Shown: piece after piece, positions 15,778-22,878 of the stretch
Layout: each line of letters starts with the position of its first letter
How positions within the stretch are numbered: the stretch's first letter is position 1
From: Dysgonamonadaceae bacterium
GTDB taxonomy: Bacteria; Bacteroidota; Bacteroidia; Bacteroidales; Azobacteroidaceae
Reading direction: 5' to 3'
Length of the DNA: 22,878 bases
NCBI GenBank assembly: GCA_031284225.1
Contig: JAITAH010000140.1
Coordinates: 1-22,878, forward strand
Program-made: the position numbers and the translations under genes
Notes under the pieces: model-generated
The model's input: only the letters and a program-made list of their open reading frames with translations
Databases searched by the model: none
What the model was told of the DNA's origin: nothing

Positions 15778-16572
15778 ATGAACAATCCTTTTGATTTAAC
15801 AGGAAAAATAGCTTGGATAACAGGCGCTTCCTACGGTATTGGTTTTGCCATTGCATCGGCGTATGCCCAAAATGGCGCAAAAATTGTCTTCAACGATTTG
15901 AAACCCGAATTTGTAGAAAAAGGCTTGGCCGCTTACCGGGCGGCCGGCATCGACGCTAAAGGTTACGTGTGCGATGTAACTAATGAAGAACAGGTAAATG
16001 CGTTGGTCAAACAAATCGAATCGGAAGTAGGAGTCGTTGATATTCTGGTTAATAACGCCGGAATCATCAAACGCATCCCGATGATTGAGATGAGCGCCGC
16101 CGAGTTTCGTCAAGTCATTGACGTCGATTTGAATGCGCCGTTTATTGTTTCCAAAGCGGTTATTCCGGGTATGATCCGGAAAGGCGGCGGGAAAATCATC
16201 AATATTTGTTCGATGATGAGCGAATTAGGCCGCGAAACCGTATCGGCTTATGCGGCAGCCAAAGGCGGCTTGAAAATGCTTACCCGCAACATTGCTTCCG
16301 AATACGGCGAATACAATATCCAATGCAACGGCATCGGCCCCGGATACATCGCTACGCCTCAAACGGCGCCCTTACGCGAACGGCAACCCGACGGTTCCCG
16401 TCATCCATTCGATTCGTTCATCATTGCCAAAACGCCGGCTGCCCGTTGGGGAACGTCGGAAGATTTGCAAGGACCGGCGGTGTTTCTCGCTTCTTCGGCT
16501 TCGGATTTTGTGAACGGACATGTATTGTATGTCGATGGCGGTATTCTGGCGTATATTGGAAAACAACCGTAA
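15778..16572 (+). CDS. kduD: Short-chain dehydrogenase, KduD / gluconate 5-dehydrogenase type
   Basis: This is a 264-residue SDR enzyme. By position it should reduce 2,5-diketo-3-deoxygluconate to 2-keto-3-deoxygluconate. I start at ATG 15778 (MNNPFDLTGK), 5 bp after the kduI stop. Seen: the NAD(P)-binding motif TGASYGIG at 15-22, NNAG near residue 92, and the catalytic triad S145, Y158 and K162 (ICSMMS ... SAYAAAKGG) with classical spacing. Bacteroidota homologues are often labelled gluconate 5-dehydrogenase because the families are close. The adjacency to kduI and kdgK supports the KduD role. Confidence 0.9.
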   Translation: MNNPFDLTGKIAWITGASYGIGFAIASAYAQNGAKIVFNDLKPEFVEKGLAAYRAAGIDAKGYVCDVTNEEQVNALVKQIESEVGVVDILVNNAGIIKRIPMIEMSAAEFRQVIDVDLNAPFIVSKAVIPGMIRKGGGKIINICSMMSELGRETVSAYAAAKGGLKMLTRNIASEYGEYNIQCNGIGPGYIATPQTAPLRERQPDGSRHPFDSFIIAKTPAARWGTSEDLQGPAVFLASSASDFVNGHVLYVDGGILAYIGKQP

Positions 16573-16588
16573 AAAAATAATTACAAAA

Positions 16589-17713
16589 ATGAAAAACATT
16601 CTTTTCTTATTCTCCTTTCTGCTGTTGGCTTCCTGTACGAAGTCCGTAGAAATTACAGTAGAAAATGCGTTGGATTTCGACCGTAACGGCGAAATCGTAG
16701 AAATTACAACGGCCGGCTTGCCGGTCGATCTGGCGAATAAAACATACGTTTTGAAAGATGCGCAAGGACAGGGAATCGGCTATCAAATCCTGTCGGACAG
16801 GCAAACGCTGATTTTCCAAGCCAACGTTCCTGCCAACGCTTCGGTAACTTACACCTTGAAAGAAGGCAAACCGGCGCTGGTAGAAAAACGCACCCATGCC
16901 CGTCTGGTACCCGAACGTTTCGACGATTGGGCTTTTGAAAACGACTTCGCGGCTTATCGGATGTATGGCGCCGCATTGGAAAAACAACCCAACCAGCATC
17001 CGAGCAACGGCGTGGATATTTGGATGAAATACAAAGACACGCCCGTGATGGACAGCATTTACGCCGCACGCGACAGCAAATCGTATCACGAGGATAACGG
17101 TTTGGGCGGCTTCGACTGCTACGATGTGGGCTATACATTAGGCGCCGGAGGGATCAATCCTTATTTGGATGGAAAAATTTGGATGGGCGACGGTTTCGAT
17201 CATTCCCGTATCGTCGAATCGGGCGCTTTGCGGTCGGTATTTACGCTCGAATACGACACTTTGCTCGTGAACGGGAATAATTACGCCGAAACATATACCG
17301 TTACGGTGGATGCCGGAAGTCCCTTGCTCAAAGCGGCGGTTACATTCAAAGGACTTGAACAGCCGATGCAACTGGCCGCCGGAATTTATATGCACGGCGA
17401 TAGCGTCAATACCATTTACGATTCGGAAAACAAATTGCTTACGTTTACAAAAAACGCCGTTACCAACAAAAGAGTTCCACAAAAACAGACATTTATCAGC
17501 GTGTATTTGCCTGCGGCAAGCGGTGCGCCGTTTGTATTGGACAAACAGTTTGCGATTGCTTCCGATTACAAGGTGGGCGACGAATTGACTTATTATTTCG
17601 GCGGCGTTTGGAGCGGCTGGAAGTTCACAACGGAACAGGAATGGCAATCCGCTTTAGCGCAATGGGTGCAGGCAAAGCAAAATCCGTTGAAAGTAAATGT
17701 AATAACAAAGTAG
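16589..17713 (+). CDS. DUF4861-family lipoprotein
   Basis: This is a 374-residue protein of unknown function that I match to DUF4861 by recalled motifs. I start at ATG 16589 (MKNILFLFSF), because the longer in-frame ATG at 16520 overlaps kduD and would bury the signal peptide. Seen: lipobox LASC with the Cys at residue 16, a beta-rich N-terminal half (VEITVENALDFDRNGEIVEI), then the characteristic LVPERFDDWAFENDFAAYRMYG, NGVDIWMKY, DCYDVGYTLGAGGINPYLDGK and VAAGIYMHGD-like segments. It would sit in the periplasm or on the outer membrane. DUF4861 genes occur beside pectin-related enzymes, which fits kduD on one side and kdgK on the other (4-bp gap). It could bind or cut pectic oligomers, but no catalytic residues are known to me. 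Confidence 0.8.
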   Translation: MKNILFLFSFLLLASCTKSVEITVENALDFDRNGEIVEITTAGLPVDLANKTYVLKDAQGQGIGYQILSDRQTLIFQANVPANASVTYTLKEGKPALVEKRTHARLVPERFDDWAFENDFAAYRMYGAALEKQPNQHPSNGVDIWMKYKDTPVMDSIYAARDSKSYHEDNGLGGFDCYDVGYTLGAGGINPYLDGKIWMGDGFDHSRIVESGALRSVFTLEYDTLLVNGNNYAETYTVTVDAGSPLLKAAVTFKGLEQPMQLAAGIYMHGDSVNTIYDSENKLLTFTKNAVTNKRVPQKQTFISVYLPAASGAPFVLDKQFAIASDYKVGDELTYYFGGVWSGWKFTTEQEWQSALAQWVQAKQNPLKVNVITK

Positions 17714-17717
17714 AGAT

Positions 17718-18743
17718 ATGGCAAAAAAAATAATAACCCTGGGCGAAATCATGCTTCGCCTTTCTACTCCGGGCAACGCCCGTTTCGTTCAATCGGACGT
17801 CTTCGATGTCGTATATGGCGGCGGCGAAGCCAATGTAGCCGTCAGTTGCGCCAACTATGGACACGACGCCTATTTGGTAACCAAACTGCCCAAACACGAA
17901 ATCGGACAATCGGCCGTCAATGCTTTGCGGAAATACGGCGTGAAAACCGATTTCATTGCACGGGGCGGCGATCGCGTAGGGATTTATTACTTGGAAACCG
18001 GCGCCTCCATGCGTCCAAGCAAAGTCATTTACGACCGGGCACATTCGGCCATCGCCGAAGCCGGTCCTGCCGATTTCGATTTCGACGCTATCATGAACGG
18101 CGCCGACTGGTTCCATTGGTCGGGCATTACGCCGGCGATTTCCGACCAAGCGGCCGAGTTGACCCAATTAGCGTGCGCAGCGGCTAAACGCCACGGCGTT
18201 ACGGTTTCGGTGGATTTGAATTTCCGCAAAAAACTCTGGACAAAAGAAAAAGCCCAATCCATCATGCGCCCGCTGATGCAATATGTGGACGTCTGCATCG
18301 GCAACGAAGAAGACGCCGAACTTTGCCTCGGATTCAAACCCGACGCCGATGTAACGGCCGGACATACCGACGCCGAAGGCTACAAAGGGATTTTCATCCA
18401 AATGGCTAAAGAATTTGGATTCAAATACGTGATTTCCACCTTGCGCGAATCGTTTTCCGCTACGCATAACGGCTGGAAAGCGATGATTTACAACGGAAAA
18501 GATTTTTATACGTCCAAACGCTACGATATCAATCCGATTATTGATCGGGTAGGGGGCGGCGATGCGTTTTCCGGCGGCGTCATTCACGGTTTGCTGACGA
18601 AACCCACTCAAGGCGAAGCGCTGGAATTTGCTGTGGCCGCTTCGGCATTGAAACACACGGTTAACGGCGATTTCAATCTGGTATCCATCGACGAAGTAGA
18701 AACTTTAGCCGGCGGCGACGCCAGCGGACGGGTTCAGAGATAA
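17718..18743 (+). CDS. kdgK: 2-keto-3-deoxygluconate kinase (PfkB family)
   Basis: KdgK phosphorylates 2-keto-3-deoxygluconate, the meeting point of the UxaA and KduD branches, to 2-keto-3-deoxy-6-phosphogluconate. The 341 residues are of normal length. Seen: an N-terminal GEIMLRLSTPGN and GGGEANVAV segment typical of PfkB sugar kinases, and near the C-terminus RVGGGDAFSGG with the catalytic base D282 and the preceding Gly-rich anion hole. A DLNFRKKLW motif and an NEED segment match bacterial KDG kinases. The aldolase that would cleave its product is not in the window. The next gene, exuT, follows after 22 bp. Confidence 0.95.
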   Translation: MAKKIITLGEIMLRLSTPGNARFVQSDVFDVVYGGGEANVAVSCANYGHDAYLVTKLPKHEIGQSAVNALRKYGVKTDFIARGGDRVGIYYLETGASMRPSKVIYDRAHSAIAEAGPADFDFDAIMNGADWFHWSGITPAISDQAAELTQLACAAAKRHGVTVSVDLNFRKKLWTKEKAQSIMRPLMQYVDVCIGNEEDAELCLGFKPDADVTAGHTDAEGYKGIFIQMAKEFGFKYVISTLRESFSATHNGWKAMIYNGKDFYTSKRYDINPIIDRVGGGDAFSGGVIHGLLTKPTQGEALEFAVAASALKHTVNGDFNLVSIDEVETLAGGDASGRVQR

Positions 18744-18765
18744 AAAACTTAATACATTAAATATC

Positions 18766-20199
18766 ATGACAAAACAAAACAAAATGACGAACTACAGATG
18801 GATGATTTGCGCCATGCTGTTTTTCGCAACCATGGTGAATTATCTGGATAGACAAGTTTTATCTCTCACTTGGAAAGACTTTATTTCGCCGGAATTTCAC
18901 TGGACAAACGACGATTACGGAAACATCACATCGTTGTTTTCCCTCTTCTACGCAATCTGTATGTTATTTGCCGGTCGAATTGTCGATTGGCTGGATACGA
19001 AAAAAGGATTCCTGTGGGCGATCGGCGTATGGTCGTTCGGCGCGGTGCTTCATGCGTTTTGCGGGATTGCCACATCCGGTATTACCACCGGTAGTTGGCT
19101 GGTAGGCTTTGAAGGCGCACGGCAAGCCATTGCAACGGTCGGAGATGTGGGAACCGTAATGAATGTAAGCGTTACCTTGTTTATTTTTGCGCGCTTCGTG
19201 TTGGCATTGGGCGAAGCGGGAAACTTCCCCGCAGCGATTAAAGCGACCGCCGAATATTTTCCCAAAAAAGACCGCGCTTTTTCCACGAGTGTTTTCAATG
19301 CCGGCTCTACCATTGGCGCCTTGGCTGCTCCGCTGACCATTCCCGACATCGCCAAACATTTTGGTTGGGAAATGGCGTTCATCATTATCGGCGCGCTGGG
19401 ATTTATCTGGATGGGATTTTGGGTGTTTATTTACAAAAAGCCGGAAGTCCATCCGAAAGTCAACAAAGCGGAGTTGGATTATATTCAACAAGATAAAGAA
19501 TCAGCCGGTAGCGTGGAAGAAAAAAGACAATCGCGCAAGTTATCGTTCCTCGATTGTTTCAAATTCAAACAGACTTGGGCGTTTGCTTTCGGCAAATTTA
19601 TGACCGATGGCGTGTGGTGGTTTTATCTGTTCTGGATGCCGGCCTATTTGAGCGACGTTTACGGGTTCAAATCATCGATGATTGAGTCAAAAGTGGCCAT
19701 CTTTGTTATCTATGCCATTGTCATGCTTTCGTTGTACGGCGGAAAATTACCGACGATTATTATCAATAAAACGGGTAAAGACCCGTATGCCGCCCGTATG
19801 CAAGCCATGCTGATATTTGCGTTTTTCCCGCTGTTAGCTTTGCTGGCGCAACCGTTAGGCGGATATTCCTATTGGATTCCGGTTATTATTATCGGTATTG
19901 CCGGAGCGGCGCACCAATCGTGGTCGGCCAATATCTTCTCGACGGTGGGCGACATGTTTCCGAAGTCGGCGATTGCCACGGTTACGGGTATCGGCGGGAT
20001 GGCCGGCGGCATCGGCTCGGTTCTTATTAACAAAGGATCGGGTATGTTGTTCGATTATACTCAAAATACTCAAATGGAATTATGGGGATTTAAGGGCATT
20101 GATACGGGCTATATGATTATTTTCTCTATTTGCGCCGTGGCTTACCTCATCGGCTGGATTGTGATGAAATCGTTGGTGCCTAATTATAAACCGATTTAA
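18766..20199 (+). CDS. exuT: Hexuronate transporter, MFS (anion:cation symporter family)
   Basis: This is a 477-residue major facilitator superfamily permease of the ACS (2.A.1.14) type that should import galacturonate or glucuronate. Seen: about twelve hydrophobic segments, the N-terminal YLDRQVLSLTW after the first membrane span (typical of ExuT and related anion transporters), ALGEAGNFPAAIKATAEYFPKKDRA in the first half, and a long cytoplasmic loop at about 225-265 containing EEKRQSRKLS. The second half has GIAGAAHQSWSANIFSTVGDMFPK, the corresponding repeat of the family motif. A second ATG lies at residue 7. It overlaps nothing, and the GH105 gene begins 1 bp after its stop. Specificity among hexuronates cannot be told from sequence. 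Confidence 0.93.
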   Translation: MTKQNKMTNYRWMICAMLFFATMVNYLDRQVLSLTWKDFISPEFHWTNDDYGNITSLFSLFYAICMLFAGRIVDWLDTKKGFLWAIGVWSFGAVLHAFCGIATSGITTGSWLVGFEGARQAIATVGDVGTVMNVSVTLFIFARFVLALGEAGNFPAAIKATAEYFPKKDRAFSTSVFNAGSTIGALAAPLTIPDIAKHFGWEMAFIIIGALGFIWMGFWVFIYKKPEVHPKVNKAELDYIQQDKESAGSVEEKRQSRKLSFLDCFKFKQTWAFAFGKFMTDGVWWFYLFWMPAYLSDVYGFKSSMIESKVAIFVIYAIVMLSLYGGKLPTIIINKTGKDPYAARMQAMLIFAFFPLLALLAQPLGGYSYWIPVIIIGIAGAAHQSWSANIFSTVGDMFPKSAIATVTGIGGMAGGIGSVLINKGSGMLFDYTQNTQMELWGFKGIDTGYMIIFSICAVAYLIGWIVMKSLVPNYKPI

Positions 20200-20200
20200 G

Positions 20201-21373
20201 ATGAAACAGTATTTAATTGTGTTGTTAACCCTTGCGGGTTTATGCAGTTGTTCCAACACCGTCAAGGAAACGAAAAATTACATTCGCATGACGGATTCGG
20301 AAATCCAACGCAATCCCGAATCGTGGATGCTCGATTTTTCCAAAGCGCCCAAATGGAATTATTGCCACGGATTGGTTTTGTCGGCCATTCAACAAGCGTA
20401 TGAAAAGACGGGAGATAAAACGTATTTCGATTATATCCAAAGTTATGCCGATACCATGCTTTTAGACAACGGTAATCAGATCCGGACGTATGATCCGGCA
20501 GGGTATAACATCGACATGATTAATTCCGGGAAATTCCTGTTTGCTTTGTATAAGGAAACCGGCGACGAGAAGTACAAAAATGCCCTGACCTTGTTGCGCA
20601 ACCAGATGCTGACCCATCCCCGAACGGCGGAAGGCGGTTTTTGGCACAAACAAATTTATCCTTACCAGTTATGGTTGGATGGCGTTTATATGGCGTCGCC
20701 TTTCTTAGCTCAGTACGCCCAAACGTTCGACGAACCGGCGTTGTTTGACGAAGTAGCGCATCAGGTTATCTTAGTTGCGAAAAGGACTTACAGTCCTGAA
20801 ACCGGTTTGTATTACCACGGTTGGGACGAGAAGCGGGAACAAATCTGGGCAAATCCCGAAACCGGTTTGTCGCCCAATTTTTGGTCGCGAAGTATGGGTT
20901 GGTATGCCATGGCGCTGGTGGACGTCTTGGATTTCCTGCCGGAAAATCATCCGAAACGTCCCGAAATCATTCAAATAGCGCAAGGTCTGGCCGCCGCATT
21001 GGAAAAATATCGCGATCCGGCAACGGGGATGTGGTATCAGGTAACCGATAAAGCGAACGAACCGGGAAATTATTTGGAATCGACCGGTTCCATTATGTTT
21101 ATCTATTTCTGGGCCAAAGGCGCACAAAAAGGCTATCTGGATAGCGGCTACTTAGAAAAAGGTCAAACCGCTTACGACTCATTCGTCCAAACGTTTATCG
21201 TGGAAAATCCCGACCGGACGATTCGGGTAACCGGTTGTTGCTCGGTGGCCGGATTAGGCGGGAAAGACAATCGCGACGGCAGTTTTCAGTACTATATTTC
21301 CGAACCGGTGCGCGACAACGATCCGAAAGCAACCGGTCCGTTCATCATGGCCAGCTTGTTATTGGACAAATAA
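20201..21373 (+). CDS. Unsaturated rhamnogalacturonyl hydrolase-type lipoprotein, GH105
   Basis: This is a glycoside hydrolase of family 105 (YteR/YesR-like), which hydrolyses the unsaturated uronic acid left at the non-reducing end of rhamnogalacturonan by pectate or rhamnogalacturonan lyases. The product feeds KduI. The 390 residues start with a lipoprotein signal (LCSC, Cys at 17), so the enzyme is anchored outside the inner membrane. Seen: an alpha-toroid-like pattern and the signature LWLDGVYMASPF with catalytic Asp D160, plus NFWSRSMGWYAMALVDVLDF and GCCSVAGLGG near the end. It starts 1 bp after exuT. Related family GH88 proteins act on other unsaturated uronides, so the exact linkage cleaved is not certain. 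Confidence 0.9.
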   Translation: MKQYLIVLLTLAGLCSCSNTVKETKNYIRMTDSEIQRNPESWMLDFSKAPKWNYCHGLVLSAIQQAYEKTGDKTYFDYIQSYADTMLLDNGNQIRTYDPAGYNIDMINSGKFLFALYKETGDEKYKNALTLLRNQMLTHPRTAEGGFWHKQIYPYQLWLDGVYMASPFLAQYAQTFDEPALFDEVAHQVILVAKRTYSPETGLYYHGWDEKREQIWANPETGLSPNFWSRSMGWYAMALVDVLDFLPENHPKRPEIIQIAQGLAAALEKYRDPATGMWYQVTDKANEPGNYLESTGSIMFIYFWAKGAQKGYLDSGYLEKGQTAYDSFVQTFIVENPDRTIRVTGCCSVAGLGGKDNRDGSFQYYISEPVRDNDPKATGPFIMASLLLDK

Positions 21374-21376
21374 AAA

Positions 21377-21784
21377 ATGAGTAAACAAATAGAGTACCGG
21401 GGTATGATTACAAAGGTTTACCCCGGCATCTTACAAATAGAAATCCACGACGAAACGGCTTGCGACGCCTGTTCCGCACAAAAATCGTGCTGTATGTCCG
21501 GCGCAAGGGAAAAGCGGATTGAAATTCCGTTTACTTCCGGCAACTATCATCCGGGAGATAAGGTAACCGTAACAGGAAAACGTTCGATGGGAGCATGGGC
21601 AACGCTTATCGCGTTTATTGTGCCATTGATTTTGATTCTTGTCGCGTTGTTAGCGGCTTCTTCCAGGGGAGTCGGCGAGCGGCAGGCGGCAATGATTAGC
21701 CTTTCGGTTGTGGTTATATATTATCTCGGAATATATTTTTTCCGGAACAAATTCAAGCAAACATTTACTTTTACGATTCAATAA
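21377..21784 (+). CDS. rseC: RseC/SoxR-reducing system protein
   Basis: This is a small membrane protein of the RseC family that accompanies Rnf complexes and, in enterobacteria, is linked to the SoxR-reducing system. The 135 residues show a Cys cluster ETACDACSAQKSCC with C29, C32, C38 and C39, and two hydrophobic segments (about 72-92 and 103-121). It starts only 3 bp after the GH105 stop, with no clear promoter between them. rnfB follows after 3 bp. A role in electron transfer or cofactor maturation of Rnf is a family-level inference. Confidence 0.88.
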   Translation: MSKQIEYRGMITKVYPGILQIEIHDETACDACSAQKSCCMSGAREKRIEIPFTSGNYHPGDKVTVTGKRSMGAWATLIAFIVPLILILVALLAASSRGVGERQAAMISLSVVVIYYLGIYFFRNKFKQTFTFTIQ

Positions 21785-21787
21785 ACC

Positions 21788-22621
21788 ATGATGGAGTTTC
21801 TTTTACCTGCCGTAATTGCTTTAGGAGGGATGGGCATTCTCAGCGCCATTATCCTGTATTTCGTTTCCAAAAAGTTTGAAGTACAGGAAGACCCCAGGAT
21901 TGCGGAAATATACGCCCTGTTGCCGGCAGCCAACTGCGGAGGCTGCGGCCATCCCGGCTGTTCGGGATTTGCCGTTGCCTGCACAAAAGCGTCCACACTG
22001 GAAGGCCTCTTGTGTCCCGTGGGAGGAGCGGAAACCATGAATCGCATTGCCGCGATTCTGGGACAAAGCGCCGTTGTCTGCGAACCTGCGATTGCCGTAG
22101 TGCATTGCAACGGAAGTTGCGAAAACCGGGCGCGTACAAATATTTATGACGGGACCAACCGTTGCGCCGTAGCCTCCGCCTTGTATAGCGGCGAAACCGG
22201 TTGCTCTTACGGTTGCTTGGGTTGGGGCGATTGCGTAACCGTTTGTCAATTCACTGCGATCCGTATTAATCCCGAAACGCAACTGCCGGAAGTCGATGAA
22301 ACGAAGTGCACCGCTTGCGGAGCCTGCGTCAAAGCCTGCCCCAAACAGTTGATTCAGTTGCGGAAAAAAGGGCTTGACTCTCATCGGATTTATGTGGGAT
22401 GCCGGAACAAGGACAAGGGAGCCGTTGCCCGAAAAGCTTGCAGCGTAGCGTGCATCGGCTGTTCCAAATGTCAGAAAACCTGTGAATTTGGGGCGATTGT
22501 GGTGATGGATAATTTAGCATTTATCAATGATACCCAATGTACTTTATGTGGAAAATGCGTACGCGAATGTCCTACCGCGTCGATTGTTGAACATCTAAAA
22601 AACGAAATAGCATCATGTTGA
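21788..22621 (+). CDS. rnfB: Rnf electron transport complex subunit B
   Basis: RnfB is a ferredoxin-type subunit of the ion-translocating ferredoxin:NAD oxidoreductase, anchored in the inner membrane. In the 277 residues I see an N-terminal membrane helix (about 4-26), the 4Fe-4S motif CGGCGHPGC (C50, C53, C58) with C76, then several ferredoxin-type clusters: CSYGCLGWGDCVTVC, CTACGACVKAC, CIGCSKCQKTC and CTLCGKCVRECP. The W in CLGWGDC is a position that varies in other RnfB proteins, so I do not read it as a defect. The start is ambiguous between two adjacent ATG codons (21788 or 21791). Its stop overlaps the rnfC start. Confidence 0.95.
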   Translation: MMEFLLPAVIALGGMGILSAIILYFVSKKFEVQEDPRIAEIYALLPAANCGGCGHPGCSGFAVACTKASTLEGLLCPVGGAETMNRIAAILGQSAVVCEPAIAVVHCNGSCENRARTNIYDGTNRCAVASALYSGETGCSYGCLGWGDCVTVCQFTAIRINPETQLPEVDETKCTACGACVKACPKQLIQLRKKGLDSHRIYVGCRNKDKGAVARKACSVACIGCSKCQKTCEFGAIVVMDNLAFINDTQCTLCGKCVRECPTASIVEHLKNEIASC

Positions 22622-22878
22622 AAACTTTTCGCATCGGAGGCGTCCATGCGCCGGAAAATAAACTCTCGGCCGGCGAATGGCCGGTAACGCTTCCCTTGCC
22701 CGAACAAGTGATTATTCCTTTATCGCAACACATCGGAGCGCCTGCTAAACCATTGGTCTCCAAAGGCGATGAAGTGAAAACCGGCGCTTTGATTGCGGAA
22801 GCGGCAGGGTTTGTTTCGGCCAATATTCATTCTTCCGTATCGGGCGTAGTGGTTAAGATCGACGAAGTGGTCGATGCC
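22615..22878 (+). CDS. rnfC: Rnf electron transport complex subunit C, 5' part
   Basis: The gene starts with ATG at 22615, overlapping the rnfB stop by 7 bp, and stays open to the window end, giving 88 residues. Seen: MLKTFRIGGVHAPENKLSAG and PLSQHIGAPAKPLVSKGDEVKTG, then HSSVSGVVVKID. This is the N-terminal barrel-like part of RnfC, in the segment before the flavin- and NADH-binding Rossmann region, which lies beyond the window. The gene order rseC, rnfB, rnfC matches many Bacteroidota clusters. It continues past the end of the sequence and is partial. Confidence 0.95.
   Translation, partial: MLKTFRIGGVHAPENKLSAGEWPVTLPLPEQVIIPLSQHIGAPAKPLVSKGDEVKTGALIAEAAGFVSANIHSSVSGVVVKIDEVVDA

Noticed and set aside
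22209..22245. Trp in CLGWGDC of RnfB, possibly a lost iron-sulfur ligand
   Set aside because: In many RnfB proteins this position carries varied residues (such as Tyr, Phe or Leu), and the ligands are provided by the surrounding Cys residues, so it is normal.

Overview
The window looks like a chromosomal segment of a member of the Bacteroidota, most likely Bacteroidales. The reasons are a TonB-dependent receptor with an N-terminal carboxypeptidase-regulatory-like domain, Bacteroidota-type promoters (TTG, about 19 bp, TAnnTTTG), a Pif1-like helicase with a C-terminal HRDC domain, weak Shine-Dalgarno signals, and a hexuronate operon followed by rseC-rnfB-rnfC. I saw no rRNA, tRNA, CRISPR array or intact insertion sequence.

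Layout. (1) 1-333 has no convincing gene, only a weak open remnant. (2) 334-5118 holds a TonB-dependent receptor and a surface or periplasmic lipoprotein with two Ig-like repeats and a probable beta-helix. They look like an uptake pair, but not a SusC/SusD pair. (3) 5119-5478 holds a long imperfect inverted repeat and a promoter. (4) 5479-8709 holds two housekeeping genes, the Pif1-like helicase and ychF. (5) 8710-9260 holds a decayed DUF1016/YhcG-type gene that still has a good promoter. (6) 9258-9764 (minus strand) is a small cupin protein with its own promoter. (7) 9844-21373 is a pectin/hexuronate operon. (8) 21377-22878 is the start of an rseC-rnfB-rnfC cluster, and rnfC runs off the window.

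How the operon works. A LacI-family regulator comes first, preceded by a promoter and a candidate operator. ExuT imports hexuronates and the lipoprotein GH105 enzyme releases unsaturated uronate from pectic oligomers outside the inner membrane. Two branches meet at 2-keto-3-deoxygluconate (KDG): UxaB and UxaA reduce and dehydrate tagaturonate, while KduI and KduD process the unsaturated uronate. KdgK then phosphorylates KDG. A YhcH-family protein and a DUF4861 lipoprotein are the least understood members. Uronate isomerase (UxaC) and KDPG aldolase are not in the window and must be encoded elsewhere.

The most unusual structure is a 42-bp tandem repeat array (14450-14900) between uxaA and kduI, inside the operon. 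Nearly every unit carries a TTCCCG-N4-CGGGAA hairpin and most carry a TTCGATCGAA-like palindrome. Stem changes stay pairable in the sense RNA, so the array may act in the operon mRNA. A second point of interest is that the Rnf cluster starts only 3 bp after the GH105 stop codon.
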